A stretch of 64,000 bases of DNA from Catonia carolina (GCA_035578175.1 JAQMRL010000021.1:5610038-5674037), one strand, 5' to 3'. Shown: positions 1-11,342, counted from the stretch's first letter. Made by a program: numbers and translations. Notes: a model not told the origin generated them from the letters alone.

Positions 1-432
1 GGTAAAAATATAAGTAAAACAAAGAAAAACGAATATTAAATTTCATATACCAAGATTACAATTAGGCCTAATTCCAAAAAATCGTACAAAGTAAAGAAAC
101 TACTACTTCCGGTTGACCGATTTTTGATGAAAAAGTTTTTGTCGGGTTTCCTATCGTACTTAAATTATGATACCAGTTTCAACTTCGTACGGTATCCCGT
201 TCTTGCAATACTTTGTTTACACAGAGACCAATCGCTGAAAACATATATTTTGTGTTCAGGGGTCCTGAAAACGATTTTTATTCAGTGTAAACTCGATTTC
301 GATAAATCAACATGAAAAAAATACTTTCGCTTGCCCTATATATATTTATATAATAGAGCACGCAGAGATAAAAATATAAATAAAACAAAGAGGAACGGAT
401 GTTATTTTAATATTATTTTTATCATGTAAAAG
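1..432 (+). mobile_element. H2 repeat unit (window-edge partial)
   Basis: Diverged relative of the H-element. It carries the shared block CTACTACTTCCGGTTGACCG near 100, AGACCAATCGCTGAAAACAT near 225 and a right end ACTTTCGCTTGCC near 325, then a tail containing GAGCACGCAGAGATAAAA that recurs near 3293 and 4926. It has no (CA)n tract. The left end lies outside the window. The 63-residue frame at 124-315 is only the repeat read as protein. Confidence 0.7.
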
Positions 433-511
433 TGATTAAAATCTCTTTGTCTATAGAAATAAAGATCATGCCAGTACATATTATTATTACCTTTAATTTT
501 AATTTAAAAAA
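433..511 (+). repeat. H2 left segment, first flank copy of the LINE + H block
   Basis: The segment starting GATTAAAATCTCTTTG and ending in a TTTAATTTAAAA stretch is H2 sequence. It occurs again at 2375-2450, just beyond the LINE fragment and the H-element at 1439-2367, so this block is bracketed by about 75 bp of directly repeated host sequence. Confidence 0.65.
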
Positions 512-1410
512 ATTGGCTTTGGTTGCAGAAACCAGAGATCAAGCGATTTTTCAGATAGACACGCTTAAAAGGGTAGCGGGGGGAACGGGTCTGAATATCT
601 CTTTTGAAAAGTCCGTTTTCATGTCTAATGATAAAGACAGCCCAAGGTCACTGAAAACTGATTTTGGCAGATTGAGCAGAGTTCACCATTTTAATTATCT
701 GGGCGAAATCATCCAACAAAATGGATCGGATGCCCTGGCATTACGGAGAAGAATTGGAAAATTAGAGATGGCGTATGTACAGATGAAAGGATTTTACAAC
801 AAAAAGTGTATCTCCCGCAACACTAAGTTAAGACACTTAAACACGGTGGTCCTCCCACAGGTTTTGTACGCGGCTGAGACTCTGACATGTTACAGAAAGG
901 GAGAACTTGCAAAGCTGAACAAGGTACACAGAAGATTTGCCCAGACAATATTGGGAACAGTCTATGACCCGGACACTAACGTACATAAAAAACGATCAAA
1001 CGAAGTAATAATGAATTTTCTGGGGGAATCCTTGGCAACAAAGTGTCGGAAAAGACGACTGCAATATTACGGACATCTAATGAGGTTTAGGGATATAGAA
1101 AATGAGACCTACAAGTTGATCAGAAGCCAGGAAGGACTTAAAACCAGAGACAGATGGTTGAAGGAAGTGGAGGAAGACCTCATAACGTTGGACATCTCGG
1201 GCAACGACATTATGAACAGAGACATTTTTAGGCACAAGATTAAGACTTTCGGGAATTTCCATTCTGCTGAGTCCAAGACTAGAATGTGGACAGAGGAAGA
1301 GAGACAGGTGGTGAGTAGGAGGATGAGGGAGTACCACGCAAGGAGGCGACAGCTCCCAAAACAGCTTAAGGGAAAATGAATTTAATTAACTTACATAACT
1401 AGTGCGCTCT
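512..1410 (+). pseudogene. LINE reverse-transcriptase C-terminal fragment
   Basis: An open frame continues from upstream repeat sequence to a stop at 1379. Residues from LALVAETRDQAI onward are LINE-like. LALVAET is the stretch that normally follows the catalytic YADD motif, so the copy is 5'-truncated just after the active site and cannot be active. FNYLGEIIQQNG and LYAAETLTCYRK match the thumb and connection region of non-LTR reverse transcriptases, and the C-terminus is basic. The true start is the truncation point, not the upstream ATG at 432. About 30 bp of 3' UTR follow before an A run and the next H-element. The clade is not certain; a related C-terminus lies at 50828. Confidence 0.75.
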
Positions 1411-1438
1411 TAAAAGGGCTATACAATTTAAAAAAAAA

Positions 1439-2367
1439 TCTGGTGTGAAACACTCACACAACTTTCTCTTGCCAATGCAAATAATTAATAATAAACCTAA
1501 AATTATTAATAAAATATTAGAAATAAACAAAGAAACTAACCTCAAAAACATAACCTTATTTAAAGCATGAGTGAAAGACGCAAAATGAAAATCGAACTCA
1601 GTTTGGCTTAGAAATACGGAAAATCACTCTTTCACGCTAAACTAGGCTCTGTAGAGAAAAATGTTTTAAATAAAAGTTGTAGATCTTTTAATTTCCTATA
1701 AATTTTATAATATACACTTTTGTCGTAAAATGCGTACTAAAGTCGAAATCTTAAAAAAATCTATTTTTCACACGTTTTCGTGAGAAAAAAATCAGAAAAT
1801 CGCTAATTACTGCTAAACTAAGCGTTATACAAAAAAATGTTTGAAATAAAAGTTGTAGAATTTTAAATTCTCTACAACTTTTGTTATATACTACATTTTT
1901 GCTCTAAATTGCTTATTAAAGCCGTAATCTTAAAAAAACAACGTTTTTACGTAAAAACAGCCTCACCAAGAATTTCAGCAAAAATGGCGCCTACCCTATC
2001 TTGTAGAGAATAAAAAACTGAATAAACCAGGCGATTTTTAAAAAAATCGTAGGACCAGTTTTTGAGAAAATCACAAAAAAGTGAAAAATTACACGAGTAA
2101 ACTACTACTTCCGGTTGACCGATTTTAATGAAAATGTTCGTGTCGGATCCGGTAGTGGTATGTAACTTAAGTTTTAAGTTTCAAGTTCGTACGATGTTCC
2201 GCTCTTGAGATATTTTGTATACACACACACACAGACCAATCGCTAAAAACATGTTTTTTGGGTTCAGGGGGTCTGAAAACGTATAGATCCGGTGAAAATT
2301 CGATTTCTTAAAATCGACATGAAAACAATACTTTCCTTCCTATATATTCATATAGGCAAGAGAAAGT
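1439..2367 (+). mobile_element. H-element copy 1, full length
   Basis: Complete copy from TCTGGTGTGAAAC to GGCAAGAGAAAGT. The central CA tract is only about 6 dinucleotides (2221-2233), close to the shortest in the window. It follows the LINE 3' end directly and its right end abuts a repeat of the H2 segment at 433-511. No open reading frame of note. Confidence 0.85.
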
Positions 2368-2373
2368 AAAAAA

Positions 2374-2940
2374 GAGATTAAAATCTCTTTGTCTATAGAA
2401 ATAACGATTATGTCAGTACATATTACCTTTAATTTTAATTTAAAAAATTACATTTTTTTTAATGAGTTTGTAAAATGAAGAGTGTATCATCATAGAACCA
2501 GTGGAGAATGGTCAACATAAAATGTTTGTACGTAGCGTCTACGTCATGAAACAAAAAAAGATTTTGATTACAGTAAAGAACAAAAAATCTCTAATTAATC
2601 ACCATAAAAAGTTCCGGTATCGTATAGTAAATGAGGTGATTTTAAAGAAAATCGCCAAAAGTGAAAAAACTACTACTTCCGGTTGACCAATTTTGATGAA
2701 AAAGTTTTTGTCAAATTTCCTAATTGTACCTAAATTAAGATCCTAGTTTTAAATTCGTACAGTACCTCGTTCTTGAAATATTTTGTTTACACAGAGACCA
2801 ATCGCTAAATAATGGTTTTTTTGTGTTCAGGGGGCCTGAAAACGTGTAATTTTAGTGTAAACTCGATTTTGATAAATCATCATGAAGCAATACTTTCGCT
2901 TGCCCTGTATAGTAAATTTGTATAAGACAAGCGAAGGTAA
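2374..2940 (+). mobile_element. H2 copy
   Basis: Starts with GATTAAAATCTCTTTG and ends at a terminal stem-loop (ACTTTCGCTTGCC near 2894, facing ACAAGCGAAGGT near 2926). The middle holds the ACTTCCGGTTGACC block and CAATCGCTAAA shared with the H-element. The 61-codon frame near 2501 is not convincing as a gene. Confidence 0.7.
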
Positions 2941-3344
2941 AAATGTAAGTAAAACAAAGAAGAACGGATGTTAAATTCATATATCAAGAATTACATCTTG
3001 GCCTAATTGCAAAAAATCGTATAAAGTAAAGAAACTACTATTTCCGGTTGACCGATTTTGATAAAAAAGTTTGGTCAAAAATCCTAACTGTAACTAAATT
3101 AAGATCCTAGTTTTAAATTCGTACAGTACCTAGTTCCTAAAATATTTTGTTTACACAGAGACCAATCGCTAAAAACATAATACATTTTTGTTGTTCAGGG
3201 GGTCTAAAAACGATTTTTATTCAGTGTAAACACGATTTTGATAAATCAATATGAAAACAATACTTTCGCTTGCCCTATATATATTTATACAGAGCACGCA
3301 GAGATAAAAATATAAATAAAACAAAGAGGAACGGATGTTAATTG
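2941..3344 (+). mobile_element. H2 copy, interrupted by a LINE
   Basis: Follows the previous H2 copy head to tail and aligns with window positions 1-400, including TTGGCCTAATT near 3000 and the right end ACTTTCGCTTGCC near 3262. The GAATATTATT target near 3342 is interrupted by a minus-strand LINE and the unit resumes near 4335. Confidence 0.65.
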
Positions 3345-4334
3345 AATATTATTCTTCTTCTTCAGATGCCTTCTCCATTACGAAGGTTGGCTATCATTAT
3401 GGTCAGTCGTACCTTGTCCACTGCTGCTCTGAAAAGTTCATGCGACGAGCAGTTAAACGCTTCCCTCAGGTTTCTTAACCAGGATATTCGTCTGCGTCCC
3501 ACCAAGCGTTTACCAACGAGTTTCCTTTGAATTATGAGATGCAGAATCTCGTATTTAGGCCCCCTCATGATGTGTCCATAACTGCCCATAACAGACAGGT
3601 GGAGTGTCAAATTATTTACACTCAATCTGTTGGTTGAAGAGCTAAAATAAATATTTCTGTTTCTTATCACATGGTCAGCCAATTAAATGACTGAATCATT
3701 TAAGAACAGAAGAGGTAGAGGTGTAAAAGACACGAATCAGAGTTGTCTCCTCTGAAAGTAATGAATTTCATTATACAGCCAGACCCTGTGGTGAATAAAA
3801 TGAAGGTGTCATTTGCAGAGTGGAAAATATTATGTGCTTTTCAGAGGGCCTGGCATTGCTGATAAGCATAATTTTCCACTCAGTGAGTTGTGGCAATGGT
3901 AAACCACCTCACTCCTCGTTTTACTTAGTAAAACCTCTACAGGCTCAAACCAGCCTTTTGGCTGATGACCTAAAAAACAACAATGATGTGTCCAAGGTAT
4001 GTCAGTTTTCTTATCTTTATGCTCTGCAGGATTTCCAGCTCTTTCCCCATTCTTCTGAGGACCTCCATATTTGTGACCCTGTCCGTCCACGGTATTCGAA
4101 GTATTCTCCGGTAGGTCCATATTTCAAACGCTTGTAGTCGGGTCTCAAATTCTTGGTGAGTGTCCACGCCTCTACTCCAAGATACAAGAGGATGGGGAAG
4201 ACGTAGCACTTCAAAGGGCGGGTCCTGGTTTCGAGGCTCAGGTCGCGGGCCGATAGAAGAGGTCTCATTTTTAGGAATGCTGCCCCGGCTTTTTCAGTTC
4301 TGATCTTTATTTCTGGCAAGTGGTTTACACTGCA
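3345..4334 (-). pseudogene. LINE C-terminus with (GAA)n tail, split by a SINE
   Basis: On the minus strand, 4330 to 3995 encodes KIRTEKAGAAFLKMRPLL, then CYVFPILLY, VEAWTLTK, YRRILRIPWTDRV and EVLRRMGKELEILQ, with frameshifts. The frame resumes at about 3566 with HIMRGPKYEILHLIIQ, then RRRISWLRNLREAFNCSS and ends NLRNGEGI. This is the C-terminal part of an RTE-like reverse transcriptase, lacking the catalytic domain. The retroposition tail is a (GAA)n run at 3345-3362. A SINE1 at 3579-3982 splits the HIM codons and left a 12-bp duplication. Related ends with the same tail type lie at 14448 and 46575. Confidence 0.8.
3579..3982 (+). mobile_element. SINE1 copy with target-site duplication
   Basis: About 400 bp, from TAACTGCCCATAAC to a short (CAA)n tail. 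It is flanked by ATGATGTGTCCA at 3567-3578 and 3983-3994, a clear 12-bp duplication typical of LINE-mediated retroposition. The 3' part has GGCAATGGTAAACCACCTC and the hairpin CAGCCTTTTGGCTG (3951-3964). I see no convincing tRNA-type internal promoter, so SINE-like non-autonomous retroposon is the safest label. Confidence 0.85.
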
Positions 4335-4945
4335 ATTGCAATTATTATTATCATGTACAAAGAGATTAAAATTTCTTTGTCTATAGAAATTACCATTATG
4401 CCAGTACATATTATTACCTTTAATTTTAATTTAAAAAATTACAATTTTTTTTTTTAATGAGTTTGTAAAATGAAGGAGCGCATCATCATAGAACCAGTGG
4501 GACAGAATGGTCAACAGAAAAGTTTGTACGTAGGGTCTACGTCATGAAACAAAAAAAGATTTTGATTACAGTAAAGAACACCTCTAATTGTCCACCTTAA
4601 AAAGTTCCGGTGCCGTATAGTAGGCCTAAATGAACTGATTTTAAAGAAAATCGCCAAAAGTGAACAAACTACTACTTCCGGTTGACCGATTTTGATGAAA
4701 AAGCTTTTTGTCAAATTTCCTAATTGTACCTAAATTAAGATCCCAGTATCAACTTTGTACAGTACCTCGTTCTTGAAATATTTTGTTTACACAGAGACCA
4801 ATAGCTGAAAACATGGTTTTTTTATGTTCAGGAGTCCTGAAAACGATTTTTATTCAGTGTAAACTCGATTTAAATAAATCAATATGAAAATAATACTTTC
4901 GCTTGCCCTATATATATTTATACAGAGCACGCAGAGATAAAAATT
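4335..4945 (+). mobile_element. H2 copy
   Basis: Continues the unit broken by the LINE, from ATTATTATCATGT through GAGATTAAAAT to the right end ACTTTCGCTTGCC near 4896 and the GAGCACGCAGAGATAAAA tail. It carries a 6-bp GGCCTA insertion at 4623-4628 that the H2 copy at 2374 lacks. Confidence 0.7.
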
Positions 4946-5327
4946 TATAGTCTAGCCTCTCTTAGTTTGCTCCTAATGTAAACAAATAATGTCTAGCCTC
5001 TCTTAGTTTGCTCCTAATGTAAACAAATAATGAAGTCACTGAGCATGCGCATTGTATCAAAATGTGTACTCGCTGATTAAAAAGTAACAACAAAATACTT
5101 TCAAAAGTATTTAAATACAAAATATTTTTAAAACTATTTTTCTAAATGAAATTGTTAGGCCTACATCATATCATGACTGATGTTTTTAGTACTTTAAGTG
5201 CTTATAATTTAAAAATTAGTTAACTTAATAGGAATACGACATCCGTAAAGTGGCAGACTCTAACGTGCACCCTGTAGTAGGTGGTTTTGTTTGTTGACAG
5301 TAGGAGCAAACTAAAATCGGCTGAACT
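4946..5327 (+). mobile_element. MITE D, about 380 bp, inverted termini
   Basis: The left terminus has TTAGTTTGCTCCTAATGT and the right terminus the inverse ACAGTAGGAGCAAACTAA, within inverted repeats of about 39 bp with a few mismatches. No coding capacity. It sits inside the H2 tail, between GATAAAAAT and AAATAAAACAAAG. Its right 100 bp plus adjoining H2 sequence form the unit of the tandem array that follows. A left-end copy lies at 46438. The superfamily is not clear because the target duplication is ambiguous. Confidence 0.65.
4950..5031. repeat. 41-bp tandem duplication of the MITE D left end
   Basis: A 41-bp stretch starting GTCTAGCCTCTCTTAG occurs twice in immediate succession (4950-4990 and 4991-5031) with no difference that I can see, so the left terminus of MITE D is doubled. 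Confidence 0.9.
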
Positions 5328-6712
5328 GTAAATAAAACAAAGAGGAACGGATGTTATTTGAATATCATTATTATCATGTAAAAGAGATTAAAATCTCTTT
5401 GTCTATAGAAATAATCATTATGCCAGTACATTTATATAACCTTTAATTTTAATTTAAAAAATTGCACTTTTTTTAATAAGTCTGTAAAATGATGAGCCAG
5501 TGAAGAATGGTCAACATAAATGTTTGTACGTAGCGTCTACGTCATGAAACAAAAAAATATTTTGATTACAGTAAAGAACATCTCTAATTGATCACCTTAA
5601 AAAGTTGATGCATAAAGTGGTGGAGTGTAGCGTGCACCCTGTAGTAGGTGGCTTTTGTTTGTTGACAGTAGGAGCAAACTAAAATCGGCTGAACTGTAAA
5701 TAAAACAAAGGGGAACGGATGTTATTTGAATATCATTATTATCGTGTAAAAGAGATTAAAATCTCTTTGTCTATAGAAATAACCATTATGCCAGTACATT
5801 TATATAACCTTTAATTTTAATTTAAAAAATTGCACTTTTTTTAATAAGTCTGTAAAATGATGAGCCAGTGAAGAATGGTCAACATAAATGTTTGTACGTA
5901 GCGTCTACGTCATGAAACAAAAAAATATTTTGATTACAGTAAAGAACATCTCTAATTGATCACCTTAAAAAGTTGATGCATAAAGTGGTGGAGTGTAGCG
6001 TGCACCCTGTAGTAGGTGGCTTTTGTTTGTTGACAGTAGGAGCAAACTAAAATCGGCTGAACTGTAAATAAAACAAAGGGGAACGGATGTTATTTGAATA
6101 TCATTATTATCGTGTAAAAGAGATTAAAATCTCTTTGTCTATAGAAATAATCATTATGCCAGTACATTTATATAACCTTTAATTTTAATTTAAAAAATTG
6201 CACTTTTTTTAATAAGTCTGTAAAATGATGAGCCAGTGAAGAATGGTCAACATAAATGTTTGTACGTAGCGTCTACGTCATGAAACAAAAAAATATTTTG
6301 ATTACAGTAAAGAACATCTCTAATTGATCACCTTAAAAAGTTGATGCATAAAGTGGTGGAGTGTAGCGTGCACCCTGTAGTAGGTGGCTTTTGTTTGTTG
6401 ACAGTAGGAGCAAACTAAAATCGGCTGAACTGTAAATAAAACAAAGGGGAACGGATGTTATTTGAATATCATTATTATCGTGTAAAAGAGATTAAAATCT
6501 CTTTGTCTATAGAAATAACCATTATGCCAGTACATTTATATAACCTTTAATTTTAATTTAAAAAATTGCACTTTTTTTAATAAGTCTGTAAAATGATGAG
6601 CCAGTGAAGAATGGTCAACATAAATGTTTGTACGTAGCGTCTACGTCATGAAACAAAAAAATATTTTGATTACAGTAAAGAACATCTCTAATTGATCACC
6701 TTAAAAAGTTCC
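5245..6712. repeat. Tandem array of 368-bp units (about 4)
   Basis: GTGCACCCTGTAGTAGG recurs at 5265, 5632, 6000 and 6368, a spacing of 367-368 bp. Each unit fuses the right end of MITE D (CAGTAGGAGCAAACT) to H2 left sequence (AAATAAAACAAAG to CTAATTGATCACC). Units are almost identical. A T/C difference alternates T, C, T, C at 5415, 5783, 6151 and 6519, hinting at a two-unit higher-order repeat. The last unit exits into H2 sequence (GTTCCGGTGTCGT). Confidence 0.9.
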
Positions 6713-6849
6713 GGTGTCGTGAACAAATATAACAAGGTGCTTTTTTATAATTGAACTAAACAGATCATCTAGCGTACTCTACTGTACTCTCCGCTTATAA
6801 TCCACTTTGTGTCCTTCACCTTTTCTTACTGAATAGATTATGATAAAAA

Positions 6850-7702
6850 TCTGGTGTGAAACACTCACACAACTTTCACTTGCCAATGCAAATAATTAAC
6901 GATAAACTTTTCAATTAAACTTTAAATTAGTAATAAAACATTAAAAATAACCTCAAAAAACATAACCTATTTTAATTATGAGTGAACGACGCCAAATGAA
7001 AATCGATCTTAGTTTGGCTTAAAAATACGGAAAATCACTATTTCACGCTAAAATAGGCTCTGTAGAAAAATTATTTCAATAAATGTTGTAGATCTTTTAA
7101 TTTGCTAAAAATTTGATTACATACACTTTTGTCGTAAAATGCATACCAAGGCCGAAATCTTAAACAAATAGATTTTTCACACTTTTTCGTGAGAAAAAAA
7201 GCACAAACTCGCTAATTACCGCTAAACTCTCGTACAATAAAATATTTAAAATAAAAGTTTGTAGTAGGCTTACTTTAAATTCTCTAACAACCATTAATAT
7301 AAACATTTTCGCGGTAAAATGCACATTAAAGCAGCAGTCTTAAAAAAACGTTTTACGTGAAAACAGCCTCGCTAAGAATTTCAGCAAACATGGTGCCTAT
7401 CCTATCTTGTAGAGCATAAAAAATTTAGTAAACCAGGCGATTTTTAAATAAATCGTAGGACTAGTTTTTGAGAAAATCGCAAAAAATTGAAAAATTACAC
7501 GAATAAACTACTACTTCCGGTTGACCGATTTTAATGAAAGTTTTCGTGTCGGGTCCAGTAGTGGTATGTAAGTTAAGTTTCAAGTATCAAGTTCGTACGA
7601 TGTTCTGTTCTTGGCATATTGTGTTCACACACACACTCACTCACACACACGCACACACACACATACACACACGCGCACGCACACACACACACACACACAC
7701 AC
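6850..7702 (+). mobile_element. H-element copy 2, right end lost after CA tract
   Basis: Intact left end and body, several small differences (TTTCACTTGCC instead of TTTCTCTTGCC), then an interrupted CA tract at 7625-7702. After the tract the sequence is unrelated, so the right 150 bp and terminal stem-loop are missing. The 67- and 83-codon frames here are microsatellite translations. Confidence 0.8.
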
Positions 7703-7865
7703 TATCAATCAGATTTTTCGTGTTGGTATTAAATTAAATTTTGAACTGTATGTACAAGACAATTTGATTCGTATAAGGTATATACAACCCTATAATAAAA
7801 AGAAGTTTTTGCCTTTTTTTGTTTGCAGAAAACAAGTTCTACCAAATGTATTAGGTACTTAAATA

Positions 7866-8625
7866 TCTGGTGTGAAACACTAACACAACTTTCTCTTGCC
7901 AATGCAAATAATTAACAATATAACGTAACATTAGAAATAAACAAAAAACTAACCTCAAAAAACATAACCTAATTTTAATCATGAGTGAAAGACGCAGTAT
8001 GAAAATCGAACTCAGTTTGGCTTAAAAATACGGAAAATCACTCTTTCGCGCTAAACTAGGCTCTGTAGTGAAAAATGCTATAAACAAAATGTGTAGATCT
8101 TTTTATTTACTATAAAATTTATTATATACACTTTTGTCGTAAAACGCATTCTAAGGCCGAAATCTTAATATAATTGATTTTTCACACGTTTTCGTGAGAA
8201 AAAATCAGAAAATCGCTAATTACTGCTAAACTAAGCGTTATACAAAAAATGTTTGAAATAAAAGTTGTAGAATTTTAAATTCTCTACAACTTTTATCATA
8301 TAATTTTTTGCGCTAAATTGCATATTAAAGCCGTAATCTTAAAAAACCTATGTTTTTACGTGAAAACAACCTCACCAAGAATTTCAGCAAACATGACGCT
8401 TACCGTATCTTGTAGAAAATAAAATAATGAGTTAACCAGCCGATTTTAAAGAAAATCGTAAGACCAGTTTTTGAGAAAATCGCAAAAAAGTGAAAAATTA
8501 CACGAATAAACTACTACTTCCGGTTGACCGATTTTGATGAAAATGTTCGTGTCCGGTTCGGTAGTGGTATGTAACTTAAGTTTCAAGTTTCAAGTTCGTA
8601 CGATGTTCCGTTCTTGAGATATTTT

Positions 8626-8717
<92 letters not shown>

Positions 8718-8752
8718 ACACACGCACACACATACAGAGAGACAGACAGACA

Positions 8753-8805
<53 letters not shown>

Positions 8806-8937
8806 CAATCGCTAAAAACATGTTTGTGTGGGTTCAGGGGGTCTGAAAACGTATAGATCCGGTGAAAACTCGATTTGTTAAAATCGACATGAAAACAATA
8901 CTTTCCTTCCCATATATTCATATAGGCAAGAGAAAGT
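7866..8937 (+). mobile_element. H-element copy 3, full length, long CA tract
   Basis: Complete copy. Its CA tract (8628-8801) is interrupted by CGCG and by a GACAGACAGACA run. Only seven A residues separate its right end from the left end of copy 4, a head-to-tail tandem arrangement. Confidence 0.88.
8628..8801. repeat. (CA)n microsatellite inside H copy 3
   Basis: About 174 bp of CA dinucleotides with CGCG and GACA interruptions, at the same internal position as the CA tract of every H copy. The overlapping 60-130 codon frames (His-Thr or Cys-Val repeats on either strand) are artefacts. Confidence 0.95.
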
Positions 8938-8944
8938 AAAAAAA

Positions 8945-9764
8945 TCTGGTGTGAAACACTCACACAACTTTCTCTTGCCAATGCAAATGATTAATAATAA
9001 ACCTAACATTATTAATAAAATATTAGAAATAAACAAAAACTAACCACAAAAACATAACCTTATTTTAATCATGAGTGAATGACGCAAAATGACAATCGAA
9101 CTCAGTTTGGCTTAAAAATACGGAAAATCACGCTTTCACGCTAAACTAGGCTCTGTAGAGAAAAATGCTCTAAACAAAAGTTGTAGATCTTTTAATTTTC
9201 TATAACTTTTATTATATACACTTTTGTCGTAAAATGCATACTAAGGCCGAAATGTTAAAAAAATCGATTTTTCTCACGTTTTCGTGAGAAAAAAACAGAA
9301 AAACGCAAATTACCGCTAAACTAAGCGTTATACAAAAAAATGTTTGAAACAGAAGTTGTAGGTTTTTAAATTCTCTACAACTTTTATTATATAAGTTTTT
9401 GCGCTAAAATTTATATTAAAGCCGTAATCTTAAAAAAACAACGTTTTTACGTGAAAACAGCCTCACCGAGAATTTCAGCAAACATGGCGCCTACCCTATC
9501 TTGTAGAGAATAAAAAATTGAGTAAAATAGGCGATTTTAAAAAAAATCGTAGGAGCAGTTTTTGAGAAAATTGCAAAAAACTGAAAAATTATACGAATAA
9601 ACTAAGTTACTACTACTTCCGGTTGACCGATTTTGATGAAAATGTTCGTGTCGCGTCCGGTAGTGGTATGTAACTTAAGTTTCAAGTTTCAAGTTCGTAC
9701 GATGTTCCGTTCTTGAGATATTCTGTTCACACACAGACACACACACAGACACACACACACACAG

Positions 9765-9798
<34 letters not shown>

Positions 9799-9939
9799 AC
9801 ACACAGACCAATCGCTAAAAACATGTTTTTTGGGTTCAGGGGGTCTGAAAACGTATAGATCCGGTGAAAACTCGATTTCGAAAAATCGACATGAAAACAA
9901 TACTTTCCTTCCTATATATTCATATAGGCAAGAGAAAGT
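8945..9939 (+). mobile_element. H-element copy 4, full length
   Basis: Complete copy of the GTCGCGTCCGG / AAATTATACG sequence type shared with copies 6, 7, 15, 31 and 33. The CA tract (9727-9807) alternates with CAGA. It is the downstream partner of the tandem pair with copy 3. Confidence 0.88.
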
Positions 9940-10269
9940 AAAAAACAATAAAGTTACGCATTACGATGTTCGGATAATATAAATAAAGGTGGTAGATAAT
10001 TATTTTGTGATGTTGTCGACGAAGTAAGTGTCCATAACTACGAGTTTATTCAACGCTTGGTTGCATTCAACGTTTCGTCGTGACTCACACAAATTATTAC
10101 CTACCTGAGTCGTAATTATTTATTTTTAGATTGGGCTGCGGTCTACAGACAAATACTCGTTTTATAAGTTTGCAAAAAAAAAGGTGTTACTTAACTATGG
10201 AAAAACCTTTTTCACAGATAAAATATTTATTTTAATAAATTTTACAAATACTGATTTTTAATTTCTCTT
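9940..10269. other. Unassigned AT-rich sequence
   Basis: Includes a less AT-rich stretch near 10010-10150 (TGTTGTCGACGAAGTAAG, CAACGTTTCGTCGTGACTC). I see no open frame, repeat match or RNA signature. It may be an interior part of the pogo-like element that follows. Confidence 0.4.
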
Positions 10270-10279
10270 GCCCTATATT

Positions 10280-10420
10280 TTTTTTGTGTGATTCTTTGCT
10301 ACACTGTTTTCTTATAACTTGTTGGCGCATCTCTCTTAGGACAAGATAATAGTCATTGAATTCCGGATTGAAGTCTGCAAATTCAATAAGTTCGTTTATG
10401 TGGTTTCTCACTTCACTAGC
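10280..10420 (-). pseudogene. Transposase C-terminal remnant (pogo/Tigger-like)
   Basis: On the minus strand this encodes a short helical C-terminus with ASEVRNHIDELIEF then FNPEFNDYYLVLREM and RQQVIRKQCSKES, seen also at 24431-24576. Together with CAGTAAAACC termini flanked by TA this suggests a pogo-like transposase. Only the tail survives and the upstream frame is broken. Family assignment rests mainly on the termini. Confidence 0.45.
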
Positions 10421-10566
10421 TTAAATTGTGGAACGTTTTCTTCACTGAGTAACCAATAATGTATTACAGGATGAAACAATTTTTGTTAGACAGTTAAAAG
10501 CTATTATTTTTTGAAGTAGCACTTTATTAATTTTTAACTAAAAAACTTTTAAAACAATTAAAAAAA

Positions 10567-11342
10567 TCTGGTGTGAAACACTCACACAACTTTCTCTTGC
10601 CAGTGCAAATAATTAACAATAAACCTAACATTACTAATAAAACATAAGAAATAAACAAAAAACTAACCTCAATAAACATAACCTAATTTTAATCATGAGT
10701 GAAAGACGCAAAATGAAAATCAACCTCAGTTTGGCTTAGAAATACGGAAAATCACTCTTTCTCTCTAAACTAGGCTGTGTAGAGAAAAATGCTTTAAATA
10801 AAAGTTGTAGATCTTTTAATTTTCTATAAATTTAATTATATACACTTTTGTCGTAAAATGCATACTAAGGCCGAAATCTTAAAAAAATCAATTTTTCACA
10901 CATTTTCGTGGGGAAAAAAACAGAAAATCGCAAATTACCGCTAAACTAAGCGTTATACAAAAAATTGTTTGAAATAAAAGTTGTAGAATTTACATTTTCT
11001 ACAACTTTTATTAAATAAAGTTTTGCGGTAAAATGCATATTAAAGCCGTAATTCTAAAAATACAACGTTTTTACGAGAAAACACCCTCACCAAGATATTC
11101 AGCACACATGACGCCTACCCTATCTTGTAGAGAATACAAAATTGAGTAAACTAGGCGATTTAAAAAAAAAATCGTAGGACCAGTTTTTAAGAAAATCACA
11201 AGAAAGAGAAAAATTACACGAATAAACTACTACTTCCGGTTGACCGATTTTGATGAAAGTGTTCGTGTCGGGTCCGGTAAGGGTATGTAATTTAAGTTTC
11301 AAGTTTCAAGTTCGTACGACGTTTCGTTCTTGAGATATTTTG

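Noticed and set aside
56..75. TTAGGCCTAA as head-to-head insect telomere repeats (TTAGG)
   Set aside because: Only single 5-mers face each other and no longer TTAGG run exists in the window; the TA-GGCC-TA insertion model explains more sites.
1439..2367. H-element as a conventional TIR MITE or solo LTR
   Set aside because: The inverted repeat is internal on the left but terminal on the right, no fixed target duplication is seen, and the empty site at 24.7 kb shows only A residues.
3820..4137. Overlapping plus- and minus-strand frames of about 100 codons
   Set aside because: These read through SINE1 and antisense to the LINE; only the minus-strand LINE frame shows family motifs.
5245..6712. 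Possible gene cluster or rDNA-like spacer repeats
   Set aside because: Units are made of MITE and H2 pieces and contain no rRNA or coding sequence.
7534..7862. Open frames rich in His-Thr repeats
   Set aside because: They translate the (CA)n tract of an H-element; there is no independent coding evidence. The same holds at 8576-8981, 9713-9982, 19047-19259, 25914-26188, 26341-26682 and 62462-62716.
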